The position numbers were made by a program, and so were the translations under genes. Positions 5,950 through 15,357 of a DNA stretch of 33,188 nucleotides are shown piece after piece. The stretch's first letter is position 1. Every line of letters begins with the position of its first letter. The DNA comes from Pseudomonadota bacterium. GTDB taxonomy: Bacteria; Pseudomonadota; Gammaproteobacteria; Burkholderiales; Burkholderiaceae_D. The notes beneath the pieces were generated by a model, which saw only the letters and a program-made list of their open reading frames with translations, made no database searches and was not told the origin of the DNA. The stretch lies in contig JAKACN010000024.1 in NCBI GenBank assembly GCA_021821365.1, positions 1-33,188 on the forward strand, read 5' to 3'.

Positions 5950-8220
5950 TTATGCCACTTTTTCCAGTTTGGCAATGTTCAGGTCGAGCAGCTTCATGCC
6001 GTGCTTGCCGAAGTTGATATGCGCGCGCGAGTTGGTGCCGCTGCCTTCGATATTCACGATCACGCCCTCGCCGAACTTTTGGTGCGCCACGGTTTCGCCG
6101 ATACGCCAGCCCACGTCCTTGCGGCTGAAGTTCTGCGCGATGGCATTGACGCCGGATTCGGGCGCATCATCCCATGCCGACTTACGCTGGCCGAACCACT
6201 GATGCTGCACCTTGGGCGACAGCCACTTCAGGGCCTCTTCCGGCAGTTCGTCGAAGAAACGCGATTTCATGTTGTAGCGCGTCTGGCCGTGCAGCATGCG
6301 GGTCTGCGAGAAGCTCATGTAAAGGCGCTTGCGCGCACGCGTGATCGCCACATACATCAGGCGGCGCTCTTCCTCCAGGCCACCCTCTTCCTGCGCGCTG
6401 TTCTCATGCGGGAACAGTCCCTCTTCCAGCCCGGTGATGAAGACGGCGTCGAATTCCAGTCCCTTGGCCGAATGCACCGTCATCAATTGCATCGCATCCT
6501 GTCCGGCCTGCGCCTGGTTGTCCCCGGCTTCCAGCGATGCATGCGACAGGAAGGCTGACAAGGGCGACATCACGGTCGGCAAGGGCGCATCGGCATCGAT
6601 CACTTCGTCGCCGTTGGCCAGCTGCACGCCCGCCGTCGCCTGCGTCTTTGGTCCGAGCAGCGCCGGCGCATCGATGCCGAAGCCTTCTTCAGAGACAAAC
6701 AGCATCGCCGCACTGACCAGTTGCTCCAGGTTTTCGATGCGGTCGGCGCCTTCCTTCTCCCCCTGGTAATGGGTGATGAGGCCGCTCATGTCGAGCACCA
6801 CTTTCACCATTTCCTGCAACGGCAGATTCTGCGTCTCGAAGCGCATGCCCTCGATCAGTTTCACGAAGCCGCCGAGAGAAGTGCCAGCCTTGCCGGCCAC
6901 GTAGGGCACTGCCGCATAGAGCGAAATGCCGTATTGCCGCGCCGCGTCCTGCAGCTGTTCCAGCGACCGCGCGCCGATGCCGCGCGCCGGGAAGTTCACC
7001 ACGCGCAGGAAGGCCGAGTCGTTGTGCGGGTTGTCCATCAACTGCAGGTAAGCGATCGCATGCTTGATCTCTGCGCGCTCGAAGAAGCGCTGTCCGCCGT
7101 ATACCCGATACGGAATGCCGGCGGTGAAGAGCGCATGCTCGATCACGCGCGACTGTGCATTGGAACGGTAAAGAATCGCAATCTCGCTGCGCAGCCAGCC
7201 TTCATTGATAAGGCCCTTCGCTTCCTCGATGATCCACTGCGCTTCCTGGATATCGCTGCTCGCTTCGTAAATGCGCACCGGCTCGCCGTGGCCGGCGTCG
7301 GTGCGCAGGTTCTTGCCGAGGCGGCGGGTGTTGTTCGCGATCAGCACGTTGGCAGCGTCGAGAATGTGGCCGTGCGAGCGGTAGTTCTGTTCCAGCTTGA
7401 TCAGGTTCTCGACGTGGAATTCACGCTCGAAAGCCATCATGTTGCCGACGTTCGCACCACGGAAGGCGTAGATGCTCTGGTCGTCGTCGCCCACCGCGAA
7501 GATGGCGTTGTGCTGGCCCGCCATCAGCTTGAGCCAGTTGTATTGCAGGTTGTTGGTATCCTGGAACTCGTCGATCAGGATGTGCCTGAAGCGCGCCTGG
7601 TAGTGCTCGCGCAGCGGCTGGTTGCGCATCAGGAGTTCATACGAGCGCAGCAGCAGTTCGGCGAAATCCACCACGCCTTCACGCTGGCATTGCTGCTCGT
7701 AGACTTCATAAAGTTCGACGAAGCGGCGGTTGTAATCGTCGTTCGCGACCACATCCTTCGCACGCAGGCCTTGCTCCTTCGCATTGTTGATGAAATACAT
7801 CAAGTTGCGCGGCGGGTATTTTTCATCGTCGACGTTCAGTGCCTTGAGCAGGCGCTTGATGGCCGACAGCTGATCCGCCGCGTCGAGAATCTGGAAGGTC
7901 TGCGGTAAAGCGGCTTCGCGATAGTGTGCGCGCAGCAGTCGATTGCACAGGCCGTGAAACGTGCCGATCCACATGCCGCGCGTATTGATCGGCAACATCG
8001 CCGACAGGCGCGACATCATCTCCTTGGCCGCCTTGTTGGTGAAGGTCACGGCTAGCACGCCGGCCGGCGACACCTGCCCAGTCTGAATCAGCCAGGCGAT
8101 GCGGGTCGTGAGTACACGCGTTTTGCCCGAACCGGCACCGGCGAGAATCAGCGCGGGTTGCGCGGGCAGGGTGACGGCGGCGAGTTGTTCGGGATTGAGA
8201 TTGTGGAGGAGATTCTGCAT
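5950..8220 (-). CDS. uvrD: UvrD/PcrA-type ATP-dependent DNA helicase
   Basis: A superfamily 1A 3'-5' helicase of 756 residues, the usual length for UvrD/PcrA/Rep. It unwinds DNA during nucleotide excision and mismatch repair and removes RecA filaments. Visible motifs are the Walker A AGAGSGKT at 27-34, TFTNKAAKEM at about 59-68, the Walker B-type DEFQDTN at 217-223 and GDDDQSIYAFRGA just after it. Further on come the QNYRS motif, TVHSAKGLEFDAVFITG and VAITRARKRLYMS. The C-terminal VGWRIGETVAHQKFGEG segment is the Tudor-like RNA-polymerase-binding region, which favours UvrD/PcrA over Rep. The ATG at 8220 gives the normal MQNLLHNLNPEQ start. A TATAAT ends 6 bases before it, so the message could be leaderless. 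Confidence 0.93.
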   Translation of the reverse strand: MQNLLHNLNPEQLAAVTLPAQPALILAGAGSGKTRVLTTRIAWLIQTGQVSPAGVLAVTFTNKAAKEMMSRLSAMLPINTRGMWIGTFHGLCNRLLRAHYREAALPQTFQILDAADQLSAIKRLLKALNVDDEKYPPRNLMYFINNAKEQGLRAKDVVANDDYNRRFVELYEVYEQQCQREGVVDFAELLLRSYELLMRNQPLREHYQARFRHILIDEFQDTNNLQYNWLKLMAGQHNAIFAVGDDDQSIYAFRGANVGNMMAFEREFHVENLIKLEQNYRSHGHILDAANVLIANNTRRLGKNLRTDAGHGEPVRIYEASSDIQEAQWIIEEAKGLINEGWLRSEIAILYRSNAQSRVIEHALFTAGIPYRVYGGQRFFERAEIKHAIAYLQLMDNPHNDSAFLRVVNFPARGIGARSLEQLQDAARQYGISLYAAVPYVAGKAGTSLGGFVKLIEGMRFETQNLPLQEMVKVVLDMSGLITHYQGEKEGADRIENLEQLVSAAMLFVSEEGFGIDAPALLGPKTQATAGVQLANGDEVIDADAPLPTVMSPLSAFLSHASLEAGDNQAQAGQDAMQLMTVHSAKGLEFDAVFITGLEEGLFPHENSAQEEGGLEEERRLMYVAITRARKRLYMSFSQTRMLHGQTRYNMKSRFFDELPEEALKWLSPKVQHQWFGQRKSAWDDAPESGVNAIAQNFSRKDVGWRIGETVAHQKFGEGVIVNIEGSGTNSRAHINFGKHGMKLLDLNIAKLEKVA

Positions 8221-8226
8221 GCCTCG

Positions 8227-8232
8227 ATTATA
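8227..8232 (-). promoter_or_regulatory. -10 element directly upstream of uvrD
   Basis: TATAAT on the minus strand is separated from the uvrD ATG by only 6 bases, so transcription would start at or next to the A of the start codon. No good -35 hexamer is visible at the right distance. Confidence 0.45.
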
Positions 8233-8280
8233 CCGGCGAGGGCCTCCTGCCTGCGGCGAAATCTCGTCGGCGGGCATTGC

Positions 8281-8309
8281 TTGACGCACAAGATTCGACG
8301 CCCCATAAT
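8281..8309 (+). promoter_or_regulatory. Sigma-70 promoter of the dapA leader
   Basis: TTGACG (8281-8286) and CATAAT (8304-8309) are separated by exactly 17 bases, the best -35/-10 pair in the window. Transcription would start near 8316, giving an untranslated leader of about 260 bases before dapA. Confidence 0.65.
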
Positions 8310-8328
8310 CGATTCATCGACGCATTTC

Positions 8329-8442
8329 ATGCAAAAAATGCATTCCTGTTCCTTCGACCATCGCTGCGCTTCGGGCCTGAACGCCCAGGCACCGGCACGT
8401 GTCGCAGGCGCAGAGAAATCGAAAAAACAGTCGCTCATCTGA
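8329..8442 (+). CDS. Possible 37-residue leader peptide upstream of dapA
   Basis: The ATG lies about 13 bases after the predicted transcription start. The peptide ends EKSKKQSLI and carries three AAA lysine codons within five codons near its end. Its TGA stop lies inside the 5' arm of the hairpin at 8439-8464. There is no clear ribosome binding site, so translation is uncertain. I do not recognise the peptide. The lysine codons before a lysine-pathway gene are suggestive of attenuation, but this may be chance. Confidence 0.25.
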   Translation: MQKMHSCSFDHRCASGLNAQAPARVAGAEKSKKQSLI

Positions 8443-8481
8443 CCGGGGCGCACTGTCCCGTCAGGTGGGCTGACAGGACAG
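8439..8481 (+). promoter_or_regulatory. Two mutually exclusive hairpins in the dapA leader
   Basis: Hairpin 1 pairs CTGAC-GGG (8439-8447, one bulged C) with CCC-GTCAG (8457-8464). Hairpin 2 pairs CTGTCC and TCAG (8453-8464) with CTGA and GGACAG (8470-8481) across a 2x2 internal loop. They share 8453-8464, so only one can form at a time. Neither is followed by a T tract. Confidence 0.4.
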
Positions 8482-8577
8482 CAAGCGCAAAGGCCGGTAC
8501 CACTTCTCCTCTGTCATACGCGTTCTCGCAGACCTCCCTGGCGGTGACCTGTCGGTCTGACCATGGGAGTCAATGCA

Positions 8578-9447
8578 ATGACAAGCTATACAGGTATCTG
8601 GGTGCCGCTGGTCACCCCTTTTCGTCACAACGAAGTCGACTTCGACGCGCTGCAGCCGCTCGCCCGTCGCTGCGTCGAGGCAGGCGTCTCCGGCCTCGTC
8701 GTTTGCGGTTCCACGGGAGAACCGGCGGCGCTGAGCGAAGACGAACAACTGGCCGCGCTGGATGCAGTGCTGGACGCCGTGCCGGAGTGCCCGGTCGTCA
8801 TGGGCGTGGCCGGCAACAACCTGCCCGCCATCCTCGACCGCATGCAACGCGTTCAGCAACGGCCGATCGCCGGCCTGCTCGTCCCGCCGCCCTACTACAT
8901 CCGGCCATCGCAAGCCGGCCTCGTCGATTTTTTCCGGACGGTGGCGAATGCCTCGTCCGTGCCGGTCATCCTCTACAACATTCCTTACCGCACCAGCGTC
9001 GGCATCGAACTGGAAACCTTCAGGACCATCGTGCAGCATGAGCGCATCCTTGCCCTGAAGGACTGCGGCGGCGATCTGCCGCTGACCATGAGCCTGATCG
9101 GAGACAGGAAATTGCAGGTGCTCAGCGGCGAAGACCACTTGCTACTGTCCACGCTTTGCCTCGGCGGCACGGGCGGCATCGTGGCATCCGCCCACATTCG
9201 CCCGGACCTGTTCGTGCGGATTGCGCAACTGGTGCAACGCGATGCCTTGAGCGAGGCACGCGAACTCTTCCACCGCCTGCTGCCCCTGATGCGTCTGCTG
9301 TTCAGGGAGCCGAACCCGGCTCCGCTCAAGGCGGCGCTCTCGATGATGGGTTGCATGCGCGGCGAACTGCGCGCGCCGATGCAAGGCGCATCTGACGAAA
9401 CGAAGGCGCTGCTGATGCACGAACTGAAGCGCCTGGAATGCCTGTAG
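8578..9447 (+). CDS. dapA: 4-hydroxy-tetrahydrodipicolinate synthase family protein (DapA-like)
   Basis: A TIM-barrel Schiff-base aldolase of 289 residues. In the lysine pathway DapA condenses pyruvate with aspartate semialdehyde. Family residues are present: CGSTGE for the GTTGE loop, PPYYIRPSQAGL with the second Tyr, YNIPYRT with the catalytic Tyr and carboxylate-binding Arg, and the Schiff-base Lys in ILALKDCGG. These favour true DapA over N-acetylneuraminate lyase, although some paralogues share them. GGGAG lies 8 bases before the ATG at 8578, so this start is preferred to the ATG at 8563, which leaves no room for a binding site. The common betaproteobacterial partner gene bamC does not follow; a class V PLP enzyme does. 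It could therefore be a second, specialised copy. Confidence 0.85.
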   Translation: MTSYTGIWVPLVTPFRHNEVDFDALQPLARRCVEAGVSGLVVCGSTGEPAALSEDEQLAALDAVLDAVPECPVVMGVAGNNLPAILDRMQRVQQRPIAGLLVPPPYYIRPSQAGLVDFFRTVANASSVPVILYNIPYRTSVGIELETFRTIVQHERILALKDCGGDLPLTMSLIGDRKLQVLSGEDHLLLSTLCLGGTGGIVASAHIRPDLFVRIAQLVQRDALSEARELFHRLLPLMRLLFREPNPAPLKAALSMMGCMRGELRAPMQGASDETKALLMHELKRLECL

Positions 9448-9456
9448 CTTGAGCGG

Positions 9457-9475
9457 AGGGGCACCGCGTGCCCTT
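9457..9475 (+). terminator. Terminator-like hairpin after dapA
   Basis: GGGCAC (9459-9464) pairs with GTGCCC (9468-9473) around a 3-base loop, extended by a wobble and an A-T pair. The T tract is only two bases, so termination may be partial. It separates dapA from a -10-like TACAAT at 9491-9496 that could serve the next gene. Confidence 0.4.
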
Positions 9476-9505
9476 CCCGCAGCATGCGATTACAATGATT
9501 TTTCA

Positions 9506-10699
9506 ATGATCAGAAGAGAGGTTTCCTTGGCAACGCCCCTTCCTGCACATATCGATCCGACTGACGAAGCATGCTGGTCCGGCGTTCGCGATCAGTATGT
9601 CCTCAATGACGACCTGATCAACCTCGAAAACGGCTTTTTCGGCGTTCCGTCGAAGCCGGTCATGGCGGCGTTCGAGGACTACAACCGGCAGGTGAACCGC
9701 GAGGGAACTTTCTTCATGCGCAATAGATATCCGCAACGCCTTGCAGCGGCGGTGAAGGCGCTCGCGGCATTCAGCGGCGTGTCGGAGGAAGAACTGCTCA
9801 TCGTGCGCAATCCGACCGAAGCCATGAACATCCTGATCCAGGGCTATCCTTTCCAGCCGGGCGATGAAGTGGTGATCAGCAACCAGGATTACGACAGCGT
9901 GGAAGAGACGCTGCACATGACGCAGCAGCGCGGCCGTCTGAAACCGGTGCGCATCTCGCTTCCGTTTCATCCGCACAGCGATGAGGAGATTGTCGCGCTC
10001 TACGAGCAGGCGATCACGCCGCGGACGCGCGCGCTGCTCGTGACACATCTGCTGCACCGGACCGGCCAGATCCTTCCGGTGGCGAAGATCGCCGCCATGG
10101 CGCAAAGCCGTGGCATCGATGTGCTCGTCGATGCCGCGCATTCCTTCGCGCATCTCGACTATCGCCTGCCCCAGCTCGGAAGCTGCTTTGTCGCGGCCCA
10201 TCTGCACAAGTGGCTGGGCGCCCCACTCGGTGTCGGCCTGCTCTATATCCGCAAGGACCGCGTAAGCGACATTGCGCCGCTATTCGGCGACACGACGTAC
10301 GCGGCTTCCGACATCCGCAAGCTCGGCCATTTCGGCACCACGCCCCCGGCGCCGGTCATGGCGATCGAGGATGCGATTGCCTTTCACAACAGCATCGGCG
10401 GCGGGAACAAAGAAGCGCGGCTGCGTTACCTGAAGGAGCGCTGGGTCAGTCGCGCCAGAAACCTGCCGGGCGTCGAACTGATGGTGCCCGAAGACCCGCA
10501 ACGCTCCTGCGCGATCGCCGCGTTCAGGATGAAGGGAAAGGACGCAAAGCAGGTAGCGGATTATCTCCTGCAGGCGCACAGGATCTTTACGGTCGCGACC
10601 AAGGTCGCCGGGGTGGATGTGGTCCGCGTCACACCGCATCTGTACAACACGACGGCGGACCTGGATCGCCTGGTGGCGGCGCTGGCGCAACTGGCGTAG
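9506..10699 (+). CDS. Class V aminotransferase-fold PLP enzyme (isopenicillin-N-epimerase-like)
   Basis: A 397-residue fold-type I PLP enzyme. The opening LINLENGFFGVPSKPVM and the FFMRNRYPQRL segment resemble the CefD-like (isopenicillin N epimerase) branch of class V enzymes. The cofactor-binding region reads LVDAAHSFAHLD, and the PLP lysine is in AAHLHKWLGAPLGVGLLY. I see no catalytic-cysteine loop of a cysteine desulfurase. Substrate is unknown; amino-acid epimerisation, transamination or lyase chemistry are all possible. The ATG at 9506 is only about 3 bases after the start predicted from TACAAT at 9491-9496. A TTG at 9527 is preceded 5 bases upstream by AGAAGAGAGG and may be the real start, removing 7 residues. 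It ends 16 bases from the convergent thiE. Confidence 0.82.
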   Translation: MIRREVSLATPLPAHIDPTDEACWSGVRDQYVLNDDLINLENGFFGVPSKPVMAAFEDYNRQVNREGTFFMRNRYPQRLAAAVKALAAFSGVSEEELLIVRNPTEAMNILIQGYPFQPGDEVVISNQDYDSVEETLHMTQQRGRLKPVRISLPFHPHSDEEIVALYEQAITPRTRALLVTHLLHRTGQILPVAKIAAMAQSRGIDVLVDAAHSFAHLDYRLPQLGSCFVAAHLHKWLGAPLGVGLLYIRKDRVSDIAPLFGDTTYAASDIRKLGHFGTTPPAPVMAIEDAIAFHNSIGGGNKEARLRYLKERWVSRARNLPGVELMVPEDPQRSCAIAAFRMKGKDAKQVADYLLQAHRIFTVATKVAGVDVVRVTPHLYNTTADLDRLVAALAQLA

Positions 10700-10715
10700 C
10701 TGCGCCCGGCCGTTA

Positions 10716-11327
10716 CTATGCCTTGAACAGATCCGCGAAGCGGCGTGCCGCCGCTTCGGGATCATCGACCATGTACACGCTGCTGATGGCCGCGACCATG
10801 TCGGCGCCGTGCGCGACCAGCGGCTCGGCGTTCTCCGGCGTCATGCCGCCGATCACGACGTTCGGCACCGGCACGTCTTGTTTTGCCTGCGTCACGATTG
10901 CGGGTTGCGTGGTGACCTCGTACTTCTTCACGCGCGAGGGATAGAAGCCGCCGAACGCGACATAGCTTGCGCCGGCCTGACAGGCATCATGCGCCAGTTG
11001 AAGGCTGCCGTAGCAGGAAGCGCCGACAATCTTGTTGGCACCAACCGCCGCGCGCACCTGGGCAATCGGCGCATCCGTTCCGCCCACGTGGATGCCATCG
11101 GCGTCCAGCTCCATGCACAGCTCGACGAAGTCGTTGATGATGAACGGCCGGCCATATTCCCGACACAAAGCCTGCAGCGCCGCCGCCTGCGCCTTGCGCA
11201 ATACCGCCGACGCCGTCTTGTGCCGGTACTGCACGAGTGCCGCGCCGCCGCGCAAGCCTGCCTCGGTCGTTTCCAGCATTTTTTGCGTGTCGTCCCAATC
11301 GGGCGTGACCAGATACAAGCCTTTCAT
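10716..11327 (-). CDS. thiE: Thiamine phosphate synthase
   Basis: A TIM-barrel enzyme of 203 residues that joins HMP pyrophosphate and the thiazole phosphate carboxylate to give thiamine phosphate, releasing pyrophosphate. The opening [16 protein letters not shown], the FIINDFVELCMELDADGIHVGGTD region, IVGASCYGS and the phosphate-binding VIGGMTPEN near the C-terminus are typical of the family. It is slightly shorter than E. coli ThiE. The ATG at 11327 overlaps the thiD stop codon by 4 bases (ATGA), so it is translated as the last gene of the thiC-thiS-thiG-thiD-thiE operon. No separate promoter is evident. Confidence 0.95.
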   Translation of the reverse strand: MKGLYLVTPDWDDTQKMLETTEAGLRGGAALVQYRHKTASAVLRKAQAAALQALCREYGRPFIINDFVELCMELDADGIHVGGTDAPIAQVRAAVGANKIVGASCYGSLQLAHDACQAGASYVAFGGFYPSRVKKYEVTTQPAIVTQAKQDVPVPNVVIGGMTPENAEPLVAHGADMVAAISSVYMVDDPEAAARRFADLFKA

Positions 11328-12115
11328 TTTCCCTCCTCCAGCAAGACACAGCGGTTCGGAATGCGCTGCCCATCGGCGATCGCGTACGCCGACTGCAATG
11401 CCTGATGGCAGTATGCCTGCGCCTCTTCAATCGACTCCACCATCGGCTTGCCGTGCGCCAGCAGCGCCGCGATGGCAGAGGCCAGCGTGCAGCCCGTGCC
11501 GTGAAAACCGCCCTCCAGCCGGGGCCATGTCCAGGTGCACTGGTTGCCGTTGGTGAACCAGCGGTTGACCACATCCGGCCCGCTATCGTGGCCTCCCTTG
11601 ATCAGCACATTGGGGCAATAACTCAGCAAGGTTTCGATCTGCGCGTCGAGCCGACGGTCGCCGCCGCACAAACCGGAAGCTTCCGGCAGGTTTGGCGTCA
11701 CGAGGGTCGCCAGCGGCAGCAAGGAGGCGATCGCGTTCACCGGATCGTCCTGCGACAGGCTGTCGCCATGCCCGCTCGCCAGCACCGGATCGAGCACCAC
11801 CTGCAGGTTCGGCCGACGCTGCCGCATGAGCTGGATGATGTCCGCGATCGCATCGGCATTGGCGCGGTTGCCGACAATGCCGATCTTGACCACGCCAATG
11901 TCCATCTTGGCGATCAGGGCATGCGCCTGCTGCAGCACAAGCCCGGCAGGCACCGGATGGACGTTGAACACGCGATCATTGTCCTGCACCGTCAAGGCGG
12001 TAATCACGGACAAGGGATGCGCTCCGAGCGCGGCAATCGCCTGGATGTCCGCCTGCAGTCCCGCGCCGCCGCTCGGATCCGAACCGGCGAAAACCAGGAC
12101 GCTGGGGCGCATCAT
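11324..12115 (-). CDS. thiD: Hydroxymethylpyrimidine / phosphomethylpyrimidine kinase
   Basis: A ribokinase-family enzyme of 263 residues that phosphorylates HMP and then HMP phosphate, supplying the pyrophosphate substrate of ThiE. Diagnostic segments are [20 protein letters not shown] at residues 8-27, [39 protein letters not shown], and the C-terminal anion hole and catalytic base in [15 protein letters not shown]. It overlaps thiG and thiE by 4 bases on each side, indicating translational coupling. It is a single-domain ThiD rather than a ThiDE fusion; both enzymes are encoded separately here. Confidence 0.95.
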   Translation of the reverse strand: MMRPSVLVFAGSDPSGGAGLQADIQAIAALGAHPLSVITALTVQDNDRVFNVHPVPAGLVLQQAHALIAKMDIGVVKIGIVGNRANADAIADIIQLMRQRRPNLQVVLDPVLASGHGDSLSQDDPVNAIASLLPLATLVTPNLPEASGLCGGDRRLDAQIETLLSYCPNVLIKGGHDSGPDVVNRWFTNGNQCTWTWPRLEGGFHGTGCTLASAIAALLAHGKPMVESIEEAQAYCHQALQSAYAIADGQRIPNRCVLLEEGK

Positions 12116-12912
12116 GTTGCGCGTCCTTCCATCGGCGACGACGGCGATGCGGCAAATTTCTTCGGGATGCGCCCCGCGAGATAGGCATCGCGTCCGGCCT
12201 CGACGGCGAGCTTCATGGCGCGTGCCATGCGAATCGGGTCACGCGCCCCGGCGATCGCGGTATTCATCAACACACCGTCGCAACCGAGTTCCATCGCAAT
12301 GGCGGCATCCGACGCCGTGCCCACGCCGGCATCCACCAGCACCGGCACCTTCGACTGCTCGATGATCAGCGACAGGTTCCACGGATTCAGGATGCCCATG
12401 CCGGAGCCGATCAGCGAGGCCAGCGGCATCACCGCCACGCAACCGATGTCTTCCAGCATCTTCGCCTGGATCGGATCGTCGCTGCAGTACACCATGACAT
12501 CGAAGCCGTCCTTCACCAATGTTTCCGCCGCCTTCAGCGTTTCCGGCATATTGGGGAACAAGGTCTTCTGATCGCCCAGAACCTCAAGCTTGACGAGCTT
12601 GTGGCCGTTCAGCAGTTCGCGCGCGAGCTGCAAGGTGTAGACGGCGTCCTTCGCGTTATAGCAGCCTGCGGTATTGGGCAGGATGGTGTATTTGGACGGG
12701 GGCACGACGTCGAGCAGGTTGGGCGCCTTCGGATCCTGGCCGATGTTCACGCGACGAATCGCCACGGTGATGATTTCTGCGCCGGAGGCTTCCGTCGCAG
12801 CGCGGGTTTCCTCGAGATCGCGGTACTTGCCGCTGCCGACCAGCAGGCGCGAGCAGTAGGTCTTGCCGGCGATGGTGAGGCCGGTATCCTGGTCATTTTC
12901 TTGCATGTTCAT
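12112..12912 (-). CDS. thiG: Thiazole synthase
   Basis: A TIM-barrel protein of 266 residues that builds the thiazole ring from deoxyxylulose 5-phosphate, the ThiS thiocarboxylate sulphur and dehydroglycine. The Schiff-base lysine is in [15 protein letters not shown]. Other signatures are [42 protein letters not shown], and [22 protein letters not shown] near the C-terminus. The frame stays open upstream through thiS in another reading, but the ATG at 12912 with GGAGCTC just before it is the sensible start. It begins 53 bases after thiS, the only real gap in the operon, and ends in a 4-base overlap with thiD. The dehydroglycine source (ThiO or ThiH) is not in the window. Confidence 0.94.
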   Translation of the reverse strand: MNMQENDQDTGLTIAGKTYCSRLLVGSGKYRDLEETRAATEASGAEIITVAIRRVNIGQDPKAPNLLDVVPPSKYTILPNTAGCYNAKDAVYTLQLARELLNGHKLVKLEVLGDQKTLFPNMPETLKAAETLVKDGFDVMVYCSDDPIQAKMLEDIGCVAVMPLASLIGSGMGILNPWNLSLIIEQSKVPVLVDAGVGTASDAAIAMELGCDGVLMNTAIAGARDPIRMARAMKLAVEAGRDAYLAGRIPKKFAASPSSPMEGRAT

Positions 12913-12930
12913 AAGAGCTCCGTACACTCC

Positions 12931-12948
12931 CTCCCCCTTCAAGGGGAG
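12931..12948. repeat. Small palindrome between thiS and thiG
   Basis: CTCCCC (12931-12936) and GGGGAG (12943-12948) flank a 6-base loop inside the 53-base thiS-thiG gap. Similar C-rich palindromes are common as dispersed intergenic elements in proteobacteria. Here it could also stabilise the mRNA or tune thiG relative to thiS. There is no T tract. Confidence 0.35.
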
Positions 12949-12965
12949 ATGACTTTCTCTATCAA

Positions 12966-15129
<2,164 letters not shown>

Positions 15130-15160
15130 GGCGGAACGAGGGCGGACTACTGGTTTTCCG

Positions 15161-15238
15161 GTGCTTCCCTTCGCTGGCATTACCCAGATCAGGTTCGAGG
15201 GTGTTTCTCACCCGGCCACTCGGCCAGGACCCCTAGCG
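15161..15238 (-). promoter_or_regulatory. TPP riboswitch aptamer (THI element)
   Basis: Read on the minus strand, the element starts with CTAGGGGTCC, includes GGGTGAGAAACACCC, and continues ACCTGATCTGGGTAATGCC then AGCGAAGGGAAGC. These are the conserved blocks of the thiamine pyrophosphate aptamer, including the pyrimidine-sensing GAGA helix junction and the pyrophosphate-sensing CTGGGTAATGCCAGCG region. It lies about 66 bases upstream of thiC in the sense direction. Bound TPP should lower expression of the operon, most likely through the hairpin at 15098-15129. Exact P1 borders are approximate. Confidence 0.95.
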
Positions 15239-15280
15239 TTACGCCGGCTGGAGCAACCGCTCCGGCCGGACAATGCGCGA

Positions 15281-15308
15281 ATTATACGCCAACGGACGCC
15301 AATGTCAG
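15281..15308 (-). promoter_or_regulatory. Sigma-70 promoter of the thiC riboswitch transcript
   Basis: On the minus strand CTGACA (15308-15303) and TATAAT (15286-15281) are separated by 16 bases. Transcription would begin near 15274, about 35 bases before the aptamer. Its -35 region lies next to the valS promoter on the other strand. Confidence 0.7.
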
Positions 15309-15321
15309 TCACCAGCTCCCT

Positions 15322-15327
15322 TATAAT
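15322..15327 (+). promoter_or_regulatory. -10 element of valS
   Basis: TATAAT 30 bases upstream of the valS ATG; the predicted start near 15334 leaves a leader of about 24 bases. No clear -35 hexamer is present, and its expected position overlaps the -35 region of the divergent thiC promoter. Confidence 0.55.
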
Positions 15328-15357
15328 GGATGGTTTCGCAGAAACACAAATCAAATC

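Larger units (their letters stand above)
8233..8577. other. Gene-poor 345-base divergent intergenic region between uvrD and dapA
   Basis: This stretch holds the dapA promoter (8281-8309), a 37-codon mini-ORF (8329-8442) and three hairpins (8439-8464, 8453-8481 and 8543-8562). The first two hairpins share bases and cannot form together. The third lies just before the dapA ribosome binding site. I see no conserved larger gene here and no match to the lysine riboswitch. Confidence 0.6.

Noticed and set aside
10403-10428. A third GGAAC...CGTTA element inside the PLP enzyme gene
   Set aside because: The spacing is 15 not 16 and it is intragenic with no gene start downstream, so it is probably chance.
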